NCBI RefSeq assembly: GCF_017676385.1
Contig: NZ_JAFFZN010000004.1
Span: 124,001-188,000, forward strand
Direction: 5' to 3'
Source of the DNA: Streptomyces spirodelae
GTDB lineage: Bacteria > Actinomycetota > Actinomycetes > Streptomycetales > Streptomycetaceae
Length of the DNA stretch: 64,000 nucleotides
This document shows positions 42,871-50,438 of this stretch, one piece after another. Made by a program: the position numbers and the translations under genes. The number at the start of each line of letters is the position of its first letter. Within the stretch, counting starts at the first letter, position 1. The notes under the pieces are model-generated. The model was not told the DNA's origin. It did not search any database and saw only the letters and a program-made list of their open reading frames with translations.

Positions 42871-43422
42871 CTACTGCTCGCTCGTAAGGGCCGCGAGTCG
42901 CTGCTGGGGACGGCCCTGTGCGGCGGCGGCCAGCCCGATGACGATCTCGTGGGGGTGGGGCGCGTCGGCGATCCGAGCCTCCACGGACTGGTGGTGGGAG
43001 CGGATCGTCGCATCGGTGATGTGCTTGAGCGGGATGTCGAACACGACGCCGGCCGGCCCCCGCTTCTCGACGGCGGGCAGCAGTGTGGTGGCATTCGCGG
43101 CCTTGCGGAAGTGGTCACCGAACTTGAGGGTGTGGATCAGTGCCGACCCGTGCTCGATCTCACCGTCGAGGCCGACGACGGCGGCCTTGCCGTACGCCTC
43201 GGAGGGAGCCCCCAGCGCTTCGAGCACGGCGGGCGCGAGCAGCGCGCCGAGGCCCGAGGCGTGCGCTTCGATCCCGGGGGCGAGATCTTCGACAAAGCCC
43301 CGGCCTGCCCACGGGTTGTCGATCACGGCTGCGACGACGGCGACGGTTGCCGGGGGGCTGACCGCACGGCCGCCCTCGGTCCGGATCTCCTCGATGACGG
43401 TGACGATCTTGCGGACGTTCAT
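42871..43422 (-). CDS. AA_synth (DUF1185) family protein, copy 2
   Basis: Protein of 183 aa in the amino acid synthesis (AA_synth, DUF1185) family, function unproven. Family signatures: RKIVTVIEE, GKAAVVG-x4-EIEHGSALIH, and DIPLKHITDATIRSHHQSVE followed by DAPHPHEIV. It is a paralogue of the next gene upstream, with which it overlaps by four bases (ATGA). The conserved Glu/His motif (GEIEH) could form a catalytic or metal site. The two may form a hetero-oligomer. Confidence 0.82.
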   Translation of the reverse strand: MNVRKIVTVIEEIRTEGGRAVSPPATVAVVAAVIDNPWAGRGFVEDLAPGIEAHASGLGALLAPAVLEALGAPSEAYGKAAVVGLDGEIEHGSALIHTLKFGDHFRKAANATTLLPAVEKRGPAGVVFDIPLKHITDATIRSHHQSVEARIADAPHPHEIVIGLAAAAQGRPQQRLAALTSEQ

Positions 43423-44048
43423 GACGGTGACTCCTCCAGAGTCCGGGTGGTGACGACCGGGTCGGTCCTGCGGTCTCCGATGCGGGCGTGCGGGCGGGGG
43501 CCTGTGGATGCGGCGGCGATGACGACGATCTCGTCGGCCCGTGGCGCGTCGGGGACTCGTGCGCTGATGGTCTGGTAGTGGCTGCGGGTCGCGGCGTGCG
43601 TCTTGTGCCAGAGCGGGACGATCAATGAGTCGCCTGCTTCGGCCCGTGCGTCGGCGAAGCAGATGATCGACTCGCCGCTGAGCAGCTCGCGGACGAGATT
43701 GCCGAAGAACGGCGTGTGGATGAGCGCTCCCGCGTGCTCGATCTCGCCGGCGGTGCCGACGACCGCGGCCTTTCCGAAGGCTTCGATCGCGTCCACTCCG
43801 CCGAGTGCCTCGGCGAGCCGGTCGGAGAGGAGCTTCGCCAGCACGGGACCGACGCGGGCCTGCTCCTCGGAGAGGTCGGTGAGCGGTGCCGCGCCGAACC
43901 ACGGATTCCGTATGACGGCGGCCACGCTGGCGCGCCGGGCGGGCCGGGCCGGGGCGTGGCCCGCCTCGGTGACGACCACGTCCCGGTACGTCACCAGCTT
44001 ACGTAGTCCGATCCGTTCGGCAGCGGGATCAGCAGGAGTCTCTTGCAT
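43419..44048 (-). CDS. AA_synth (DUF1185) family protein, copy 1
   Basis: Protein of 209 aa, paralogue of the 42871 gene, first in the operon. Matching signatures: RKLVTYRDVVVTEAG, IRNPWFG, GKAAVVG-x2-GEIEHAGALIH, SHYQTISARVPDAPRADEIV. A 15-residue extra N-terminus distinguishes it. A TTGACC-N18-TACGGT promoter upstream predicts a near-leaderless message. Function unknown; a role in handling the amide or lactam product is inferred only from neighbours. Confidence 0.82.
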   Translation of the reverse strand: MQETPADPAAERIGLRKLVTYRDVVVTEAGHAPARPARRASVAAVIRNPWFGAAPLTDLSEEQARVGPVLAKLLSDRLAEALGGVDAIEAFGKAAVVGTAGEIEHAGALIHTPFFGNLVRELLSGESIICFADARAEAGDSLIVPLWHKTHAATRSHYQTISARVPDAPRADEIVVIAAASTGPRPHARIGDRRTDPVVTTRTLEESPS

Positions 44049-44287
44049 GGCAGAGACCGTAGGTATGCATGTCGTCTCAGGTCAAGGGAGGTGCGTTGTT
44101 CTCGCGCTGCGCAGTGCGAAGCAGATGCATGAAGCGGTCATTATGGCGGCTCTGACGTGCGCATTTGCCTGGCGGGTAGCAAGCGGGCCAGTCGAATGCT
44201 TACGCGACTCTTGACATGGCTGCCGTGGCCTGACTTACGGTCCCTTGCATGCCAGCGGCTCCAGGTGACCCAGCTTGTATGCCAGCG
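44044..44287 (+). repeat. Three copies of TTGYATGSCAG in divergent promoter region
   Basis: TTGCATGGCAG at 44044-44054, TTGCATGCCAGCG at 44245-44257 and TTGTATGCCAGCG at 44275-44287, all in the same orientation. The last two match at 12 of 13 positions and are 30 bp apart. The first spans the start codon of the AA_synth gene. TTGACA at 44211-44216 may be the -35 of the transporter promoter. The copies are candidate sites for the GntR regulator. Confidence 0.5.
44056..44085 (-). promoter_or_regulatory. Promoter of minus-strand catabolic operon
   Basis: Reading the minus strand, TTGACC (44085-44080) and TACGGT (44061-44056) are spaced by 18 bp. The start point would fall within a few bases of the ATG at 44048, suggesting leaderless transcription. 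An ATGCAT palindrome lies in the spacer. Confidence 0.55.
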
Positions 44288-44322
44288 CGGGGTTCTGAGC
44301 GGCATCCAACTCGAGGAGCTCT

Positions 44323-45903
44323 ATGTCCAGACAACTTCAACGCCCCCGGAGGGCCGGCGAGCTCGGCTCCGTCTTCTGGACGTCGGTCGGTGTCGCCGCC
44401 GTCTTCGTCGCCTGGGCGGCGCTCTTCACCAAGAACCTCAACCGGGTCACGGCCTCCTCGCTGAACTGGGTCACCTCCTCGTTCGGCTGGAGCTATCTGG
44501 TCGTCACCCTGGGGATTCTGATCTTCTTGGTGTTCCTGGCGTTCAGCCCCATGGGCAGCCTCCGGCTCGGCAAGGACACCGACAGGCCGGAGTTCTCCAC
44601 CCCGGCCTGGCTGGCGATGCTGCTCGGCGCCGTGATGGGAATCGGCCTGGTCTCCTACGGCGTCGCCGAGCCGATATCCCACCTGGCCACGCCACCGCAC
44701 GACCTCGCCGAGCCGAACACCCACGAGGCCGCGGTCCGCGCGCTCCAGTACTCCTACTTCGACTGGGGTCTGCACGCCTGGGCCGTCTTCGCCGTCTTCG
44801 GCCTCGCAATCGCCTACTCGACGTATCGCAAGGGCCGCCGCCCCCTGGTGAGTCAGCTGTTCACGCCGTTCCTCGGCGAGAGGGTCAACGGGCCGATCGG
44901 CAAGGCGATCGACATCCTCGCCGTCTTCGCGACGCTCTTCGGTACGGCCACGTCACTGGGGCTGGGAGCGCTTCAGATCAACAACGGAATGGGCCGGTTG
45001 TTCGGCGTGCCTGTCAACTCCGTCGCTCAGGTGCTCATCATCGCGGCCATCACCGCCGTGTTCACCCTGTCGGCCGTCACCGGCATCAACAAGGGGATCA
45101 AGGTACTGAGCTACACCAGCAGCGCCCTGTCGATCGCGATGTTCGTGTTCATGGTGATCGCCGGCCCCACCGTCTTCCTGATCAACCTCTACGTCGAGTC
45201 GATCGGCGTATGGGCCGGCGATTTCTTCCGGATGAGCCTGCAGGGCACCGCCTTCGGCGGACTGGAATGGATGCAGCTGTGGACCTACTTCATGCTGGCG
45301 TGGTGGGTCTCGTGGGGCGCGTTCGTCGGGATCTTCCTCGCCCGTATCTCCCGCGGCCGTACCATCCGCGGATTCGTCATGGGAGTCCTGCTGGTTCCGA
45401 GCCTCGCCTTCTTCACCTGGTTCGCGGTGTTCGGCGGCTCGGCCATCCACGTGGACCTGTTCCAGGGCGGAGACATCGCAGAGCAGACGGCCGCCGACTT
45501 CGGCAACGCCTTCTTCGCCACCCTCGAGCACTTCCCGCTGTCCGGAGTCACGTCGGTGATGGCCGTCCTGCTCGCGGTGATCTTCTTTGTGACAAGCGCG
45601 GACTCCAACACCTATGTGCTGGGATCGATGACGTCCAACGGCTCACTCGCGCCGCGCCGCTCCGTCCTCGTCCTCTGGGGAGTCCTCACCGGTGTCACCG
45701 CCGTCGCCCTGATGCTCGCCGGCGGTCTCAGCGCACTTCAGAACACCGTGATCGTCACCTCGCTGCCCTTCCTGTTCATCATCGCCTGCCTCGCGGTGTC
45801 CTTCTGGAGGGAGCTGGCATCCGACCGGCGGCACGGAGCCCAACCCGTAACCGAGCGGGACGAGATCCCGGACCCGAAGGAGAAGGCTGATGCCGCACGC
45901 TGA
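44323..45903 (+). CDS. BCCT-family transporter
   Basis: Sodium- or proton-coupled betaine/choline/carnitine-type transporter of 526 aa with about 12 helices. GVAEPISHLA, the Gly-rich GTATSLGLGALQINNG (sodium site region), and AFVGIFLARISRGRTIRGF are family signatures. The Trp box reads WTYFMLAWWVSW; relative to BetP, as I recall it, one aromatic (W371) is Leu and the following SP is GA. This suggests a ligand that differs from glycine betaine. GGAG is upstream of the ATG. Divergent from the catabolic operon, so probably the substrate importer. Confidence 0.92.
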   Translation: MSRQLQRPRRAGELGSVFWTSVGVAAVFVAWAALFTKNLNRVTASSLNWVTSSFGWSYLVVTLGILIFLVFLAFSPMGSLRLGKDTDRPEFSTPAWLAMLLGAVMGIGLVSYGVAEPISHLATPPHDLAEPNTHEAAVRALQYSYFDWGLHAWAVFAVFGLAIAYSTYRKGRRPLVSQLFTPFLGERVNGPIGKAIDILAVFATLFGTATSLGLGALQINNGMGRLFGVPVNSVAQVLIIAAITAVFTLSAVTGINKGIKVLSYTSSALSIAMFVFMVIAGPTVFLINLYVESIGVWAGDFFRMSLQGTAFGGLEWMQLWTYFMLAWWVSWGAFVGIFLARISRGRTIRGFVMGVLLVPSLAFFTWFAVFGGSAIHVDLFQGGDIAEQTAADFGNAFFATLEHFPLSGVTSVMAVLLAVIFFVTSADSNTYVLGSMTSNGSLAPRRSVLVLWGVLTGVTAVALMLAGGLSALQNTVIVTSLPFLFIIACLAVSFWRELASDRRHGAQPVTERDEIPDPKEKADAAR

Positions 45904-46327
45904 GTCCCGCCGCGCGCTCATCCGGAGCGTCTGGGAAGCCACCTGGAACCGCGGCGACGTCGATGCGCTGGACGAACTCCTCAGCAGCGACTACCTCCGC
46001 CACAGCAGCGAACCGCACCCTCAGAACCTGCGTACATTCAAGGCGTCGATTCTCGCCACCCGCTCCGCGTTCCCCGATCTGTCGACCACGCTGGACGACA
46101 TCCTCATCGAGGGGGACCGGGCTGCGATCCGCTGGCACAGCACGGGCAACCACGAGGGCTCCCTGATGGGCGTCCCTGCCACGAAGCGGCGGGTGGAAGT
46201 CGGCGGCGCGACGTTCGCGCGGTTCGAGGAAGACCGCATCGTCGAGGAATTCGTGACGTGGGACCCCCGGGCCCTGCTCTCGGCGCTCGGCATCATCCAC
46301 GTCGGACAGGACCGGCCAGCACAGTGA
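45890..46327 (+). CDS. SnoaL-like / ester cyclase family protein
   Basis: Small cone-shaped NTF2-fold protein of 145 aa: RRALIRSVWEATWNRGDVDA, DDILIEGDRAAIRWHSTGNH, VGGATFARFEEDRIVEEFV. SnoaL-type proteins catalyse cyclisations or bind small ligands. It overlaps the BCCT gene end by 14 bases. In this operon it may convert or isomerise a pathway intermediate. Confidence 0.82.
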   Translation: MPHAESRRALIRSVWEATWNRGDVDALDELLSSDYLRHSSEPHPQNLRTFKASILATRSAFPDLSTTLDDILIEGDRAAIRWHSTGNHEGSLMGVPATKRRVEVGGATFARFEEDRIVEEFVTWDPRALLSALGIIHVGQDRPAQ

Positions 46328-46341
46328 CAAGGAGCACTCCC

Positions 46342-46845
46342 ATGCCCGTGCTTCCAACGAAGCCCGACACCGACCTGATGAAACAGGTCAACCGGCAGTT
46401 CGTCACCGGTGTCACCGTGGTGACCGCGCTGGACGGCAACACTCCGAAGGGGCTGGCGGTCAACGCCTTCTCGAGCATCTCGCTGGAACCGCCCACGGTC
46501 ATGGTGTGCGTCCAGCGCACCTCCTCCACCCACGACTGCCTGTTCAGGACCGGTCACCTCGCGATCAACATTCTCTCCACAGACCAACTCGACGTGGTCA
46601 CCGGCTTCGCGACCAAGTCCGACGACAAGTTCCAAGGCGTGGACTGGACGGCCGGCCCCTTCGGAAGCCCGTTGCTCGCGCGCAGCAGCGCACAGATGGA
46701 AACCGAGATCCGTGAACGTCTCCAGGCCAGCACCCACACGGTCTTCATCTGCCGGGTGGTGCACGCCTCCGTCACGGACAGCGACCCCCTGGTCTACACG
46801 GCCGGTAAGTTCTTCGACGGCGGAGCGCTCCCGCCTTTGCGATGA
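46342..46845 (+). CDS. Flavin reductase (FMN_red / HpaC-like)
   Basis: NAD(P)H:flavin reductase of 167 aa with the split-barrel fold: VTGVTVVTALDGNTPKGLAV, SLEPPTVMVCVQRTSSTHD, GHLAINILSTDQ, and a final FFDGGALPPL. It is the expected partner of the LLM monooxygenase. AAGGAG precedes the ATG at 46342 by 8 bases; the earlier in-frame start lies inside the SnoaL gene. Its stop overlaps an in-frame ATG of the GntR gene. Confidence 0.9.
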   Translation: MPVLPTKPDTDLMKQVNRQFVTGVTVVTALDGNTPKGLAVNAFSSISLEPPTVMVCVQRTSSTHDCLFRTGHLAINILSTDQLDVVTGFATKSDDKFQGVDWTAGPFGSPLLARSSAQMETEIRERLQASTHTVFICRVVHASVTDSDPLVYTAGKFFDGGALPPLR

Positions 46846-46880
46846 TCAGCCACAGAATGAGGAATCAAGGAGCCGGCGCA

Positions 46881-47582
46881 GTGACTGAAGCAACGGGCGG
46901 ATCGGCCAACAGCTCCATCCAGGCCACGGTCATCGCCGAGATGCGTGGACGCATCATCAGCGGTGAGATCGAACCGGGTGGTCCACTCTCGGAGCTCGCG
47001 CTGGCCGAGGAGTTCGGCGTCAGCCGCACGCCGGTCCGCGAGGCGCTCAAGCAGTTGCAGACCGAGGGCCTGGTCGAGATCAGGCCGCGCGTGGGGACTT
47101 TCGTCACCACTCCCTCACGGCGCGAGATCACGGAACTCTTCGAGATGAAGGAACTGCTCGAAGGGGCCGCTGCCCGCCTGCTGGCCCAGCGGGGCCGGGT
47201 GCCCGAGATAGACCGCCTGCAGGAGAACCTCGAGGAAGCCGACGCGGCGGTGGCTCGCGACGACCGTGAGCACTACGCGGAACTGGTCGGGGAGTTCCAC
47301 GATCTGCTGATCACCGGCGCCGACAACAACAAGCTCGAAGCGCACTACCGGATGCTGATGAACCAACTGGCCTACTCCCGGTTGGTGAAGACCTCGCTGA
47401 ACCAGCCGGGCCGGCCTCTGCAGTCCGACCGGGAACACCACTTGGTCGTCGAGTTGATCGTCGAGAAGGACGGCGACAGCGCTGAACAGGTCATGCGAGA
47501 GCACGTCCGGGCCAGCCGCCGCGCCCTCATGGCCGGGCTGCCGACCCCCGGCTCCCCGCCGCCCGGCACGGCACGCGACTGA
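46881..47582 (+). CDS. GntR-family (FadR subfamily) regulator
   Basis: Regulator of about 233 aa. The winged helix is ELALAEEFGVSRTPVREALK, followed by LVEIRPRVGTFVTTPS and the helical FCD domain (FEMKELLEGAAARLLAQRG, GEFHDLLITGADNN), whose Asp/His residues usually bind a carboxylate effector through a metal. Start GTG 46881 is preferred because AAGGAG sits 8 bases upstream; ATGs at 46842 and 46857 are alternatives. Last gene of the transporter operon; probably the regulator of both divergent operons. Confidence 0.88.
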   Translation: MTEATGGSANSSIQATVIAEMRGRIISGEIEPGGPLSELALAEEFGVSRTPVREALKQLQTEGLVEIRPRVGTFVTTPSRREITELFEMKELLEGAAARLLAQRGRVPEIDRLQENLEEADAAVARDDREHYAELVGEFHDLLITGADNNKLEAHYRMLMNQLAYSRLVKTSLNQPGRPLQSDREHHLVVELIVEKDGDSAEQVMREHVRASRRALMAGLPTPGSPPPGTARD

Positions 47583-47605
47583 CGGTCGGAGCGGGCACCG
47601 GCTGT

Positions 47606-47684
47606 CGCCGCGGTAGGGGAGGGGCTGTCCGGCCATCCCCTACCGCGGCGGAGCGGGCCCGGACCACCGGCGTGGTCCGGGCCC
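47606..47684. terminator. Two tandem strong hairpins
   Basis: First: CGCCGCGGTAGGGGA (47606-47620) pairs perfectly with 47636-47650, 15 bp, loop 15. Second: GGGCCCGGACCAC (47655-47667) pairs perfectly with 47672-47684, 13 bp, loop 4. They lie between the convergent GntR gene and the surface-protein remnant; a bidirectional terminator is likely. Confidence 0.8.
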
Positions 47685-47720
47685 TGGATGCGGTGGCCGG
47701 TCAGCTGCCGGCCCTCCGTC

Positions 47721-48200
47721 TCATGGGCGGGTGCCGCGCCGCCGAACCAGCCAGACGCCGGTGGCTGCCGCCGCCATGACCGCCGCGCTCGCGCCGACCG
47801 GAACCAGCGCGTCGGCCGGCGAGTGTGCCTCCGCCGATGTGTGTGTCGCTGGGGCCGCTGCCTCCCGGGCCTTCTCCTCCCGTTGGCCGAAGCCTCCGAC
47901 CAGGCCCTTCTTGTCGTATCCGGAGCCGGGTGGTTTGTCACCGTATGTGTCGTGCACCCGTGCGTGGTACGCGCGCAAGGTCATGCCCTTGGAGCCGACC
48001 GCCTTCCGCGCGTCGGGGTCGAGGGGCAGGACGCGCTTGCCGTCCTGGACGTACCAGGCGTCGATCTGCGGCTCTTCGAAGACCGTGCCGCCGGGCACCT
48101 CGGCGGCGCCCTTCGCGGCGTAGCGCGTCTCATCGTCGCCCGTCGCGATGTTGACGACCTGCCAGCCTTCCCCGGTCCGCGCCGACATGACGGAGGCTCG
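47721..48200 (-). pseudogene. C-terminal part of a surface-anchored protein
   Basis: About 160 residues: a conserved WYVQDGKRVLPLDPDARKAV segment, an Ala/Glu-rich stretch, then a hydrophobic helix with RRRG end (ALVPVGASAAVMAAAATG, VWLVRRRG), a membrane anchor. No signal peptide or start with a ribosome site is visible; the frame continues upstream into sequence that reads better on the other strand (48206-48356). It seems to be the 3' end of a secreted protein that lost its N-terminus. Confidence 0.5.
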
Positions 48201-48205
48201 CTGCC

Positions 48206-48356
48206 CGTCAGGTGCTACAGCTTCACGCGTGTGTCGGCCGCCGCGCGGCCGAGCGGTGTGCAGGAGCTGACCCTGAGCGGTGGAAACCGCTCGGTGCATC
48301 TCATCCGGCACGCAGCGGGCCCGGGCATTGTCGGTATCGCCTGGGAGTGGGCCTGA
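48206..48356 (+). pseudogene. 3' fragment of an unrecognised gene
   Basis: A plus-strand frame ends in a coding-like C-terminus (SGVQELTLSGGNRSVHLIRH, then IVGIAWEW and stop) with no start. It abuts the surface-protein fragment tail to tail, suggesting a junction of two broken genes. Family not recognised. Confidence 0.35.
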
Positions 48357-48422
48357 CGGGGGCCGTTCGGCCGGTTCGCTGGTGCCCCCGCATGAGAGGG
48401 GTACGGCGACCGGCACCAGGGC

Positions 48423-48474
48423 ATGCACTCTCTGGAATTGAAGGGTTGCACTAAGTGTTCACTGGAGAGTGCAT
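48423..48474 (+). promoter_or_regulatory. 10-bp inverted repeat spanning start of prenyltransferase
   Basis: ATGCACTCTC (48423-48432) and GAGAGTGCAT (48465-48474) are exact inverted repeats. The right arm contains the ribosome site GGAGAG and the first two bases of the ATG at 48473. A hairpin would mask translation; an operator is the alternative. Confidence 0.5.
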
Positions 48475-49375
48475 GGCACCCGGGACCCCTCCCAGGCACA
48501 TCGCCTGCATCATGGCCGGCAACGGCCGCTGGGCCCGGCAGCGCGGACTGGAGCGCACGCACGGCGAACTGGCCTCCGAGAACGCCTTCAGGACGGTGGT
48601 GCGAACCGCCTGGGAGGAGGACGTCGAATGGCTGACGCTCCTGACCGGCGCCGGAAACCGGGCACGCCCGGGCGAGGACGGCGCCCCGGGGCATTTCGTC
48701 GCACAGCATCTCCTCGGTCACAACCTGGAGCGCCTGCACGACGAGGGTGTACGGGTCCGGGTCCTGGTGCCCACCGACCCTGCCCTCCCCGAGGCGACTT
48801 CGCACCGCCTGCGCGAGGCGGAGGAGCGCACTCGCGGCAACTCCCGGCGGAACCTCACCATCGCCTTCGAGCCCGGTGGCCGACAGGACATCCTGGACGC
48901 GGCACGTGCGCTGGTCTCCCGTCAGGTCCCGGCCTACAGGGTGACGGAGGCGACCTTCTCCAAGTACATGCGGTGCCCCGAGCTGCCCGACGTCGACCTG
49001 CTCCTCCGCACCGGGGGCGAGCACCGGATCTCGAACGTCCTGCTGTGGCACTGCGCCCACGCCGAACTCGTCTTCTTCGAAATCCTCTGGCCCGACTTCC
49101 GCGCCGAACACCTGCGGTACGCGCTGGACATCTACCGACGACGCCGGCGCCGCTCCGGCCAGGTCCCGGCAGACCCCGCTCCCCACCAGACCGCCGCCCT
49201 CCCCGCGGGCGAGGGGCTGCTGTCCAAGCTGCTGCATTTCCCCGGCACACTCGCCACTCACCTGGGTCTCGTCCTCATGGACGGACTCCGGGAAACCGCG
49301 GACTACGCCAACTCCCGGCCGGGGCAGACACGGACGCGGAAAAGGCTTGGCGACGCCGACCGGTGGAGCCGGTGA
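48473..49375 (+). CDS. cis-Prenyltransferase-like protein with degenerate active site
   Basis: UppS-like fold, 300 aa. The first motif is IMAGNGRWARQRG: Ala15 replaces the catalytic Asp of MDGNGRW. His30 is kept. The SSENW motif is reduced to GAGNR, while R65, and the C-terminal RTGGEHRISN (Arg/Glu/Ser set) and ELVFFEILWPDF remain. It has a C-terminal extension of about 85 residues. Prenyl chain synthesis is therefore doubtful; a partner-subunit role (as NgBR-type subunits) or altered chemistry is possible. GTG 48455 is an alternative start. Confidence 0.82.
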   Translation: MAPGTPPRHIACIMAGNGRWARQRGLERTHGELASENAFRTVVRTAWEEDVEWLTLLTGAGNRARPGEDGAPGHFVAQHLLGHNLERLHDEGVRVRVLVPTDPALPEATSHRLREAEERTRGNSRRNLTIAFEPGGRQDILDAARALVSRQVPAYRVTEATFSKYMRCPELPDVDLLLRTGGEHRISNVLLWHCAHAELVFFEILWPDFRAEHLRYALDIYRRRRRRSGQVPADPAPHQTAALPAGEGLLSKLLHFPGTLATHLGLVLMDGLRETADYANSRPGQTRTRKRLGDADRWSR

Positions 49376-49382
49376 AGTTCGG

Positions 49383-49943
49383 CTACCGCCGCCGTTCCCA
49401 CTCGGCCCGAGTGAGCCCGTATTCGACCTCGCCGTGTTCGGAGCCGGGAATCGCCTCCGGCCAGTCCCCCGTGAAACTCCGGAGGAAGGCGAGCCCGCAC
49501 TTCTCCATCACACGCCTCGACGCCCGGTTGACCGCCATGGTGTTCGCAGTCACCCGCTCCACCGCGAGTTCTCTGAAGCCCTTGTCGATGAGCGCCCGCG
49601 CTCCTTCGGTGGCACAGCCGCGGCCCCAGGCTGCCTTGCTGAGCCGATAGCCGAGTTCGACCACCGCGGGGCTGTCGTCATCCAGCGGCCGAAACTCGAA
49701 CCAGCCGACGAACACCCCGCTGTCCCTCGCTTCCGCGGCCCAGTATCCACGGGTGCCGAAGCACGGATGGTCGTGCAGCAGCCGTGGCAGGGTCCGCTCC
49801 ACGATCGCCCCGCGGCTCGTGGGGCGGCCGCCGTTGATGAAGCGCATGACCTCGGGATCGTTGTCGAGCGCGAGAAGACGGTCCACGTCGTCGGGGGTGA
49901 ACGGCCGCAGCGCCAGCCGGCCGGTCTCCAGGAAGGCACGCAT
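49383..49943 (-). CDS. RimJ/RimL-type GNAT acetyltransferase
   Basis: Acetyltransferase of 186 aa: ETGRLALRPFTPDDVDRLLA at the start, VELGYRLSKAAWGRGCATEG (acetyl-CoA loop), and VNRASRRVMEKCGLAFL. Typical of ribosomal-protein-alanine acetyltransferases and related resistance enzymes; substrate unknown. ATG 49943 gives the family N-terminus; upstream codons are non-conserved. It faces the prenyltransferase gene, with eight bases between stops. Confidence 0.85.
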   Translation of the reverse strand: MRAFLETGRLALRPFTPDDVDRLLALDNDPEVMRFINGGRPTSRGAIVERTLPRLLHDHPCFGTRGYWAAEARDSGVFVGWFEFRPLDDDSPAVVELGYRLSKAAWGRGCATEGARALIDKGFRELAVERVTANTMAVNRASRRVMEKCGLAFLRSFTGDWPEAIPGSEHGEVEYGLTRAEWERRR

Positions 49944-50438
49944 GCCGCGATGCTGACGGCCCGGACCGTGAGGCGCTACCGGTATCCCGTCAGCCGTCGC
50001 GTCCTGCGTCCGGTGCCGGTGGCCAGGAGAACTCCTGTCCGACCAGGTCAGTCGGCATGTCCGCATCCTCCAGGTGCCCGTGGGTGATCACCGATCGGTG
50101 GCTCATGTTTCAAAAAGCAGGCACAAATTCCACACACCCCTCTCCAGACGGGCGCCGATGGTCTACATTGACCGTGCTTCACATGGTTGGACACGAGGCG
50201 ACAAATAGTGATCTATGGGTCCGGCTCCTTGGGCTGCCTGCAGCCATGGTTGGGCAGGACTTGTGAATCCGTTGCCGCCTGGTGGGGTGTTCACGTACGG
50301 CTGCACAGCTGAGAAGTCATCTGCGGGGGTGGGGGCGGGGGCCTCCTGAGGGGGAACGGCGCGGCGCGGGGGGCGGAGGTCTCCCGTGGAAACAGTGTTG
50401 GGCGAACACGTCGAACCACTGGCGGCCTGGGGGGCTTT
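49944..50438. other. Long promoter/leader region of exopolysaccharide operon
   Basis: No convincing gene. The part 50100-50220 is AT-richer than its surroundings and has a TTGACC at 50168-50173, a possible -35 without a clear -10. A G-rich tract at 50325-50354 has runs of five G separated by T, C and GCCTCCTGA-type loops. The long leader suggests regulated transcription or translation; no known riboswitch was recognised. Confidence 0.45.
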
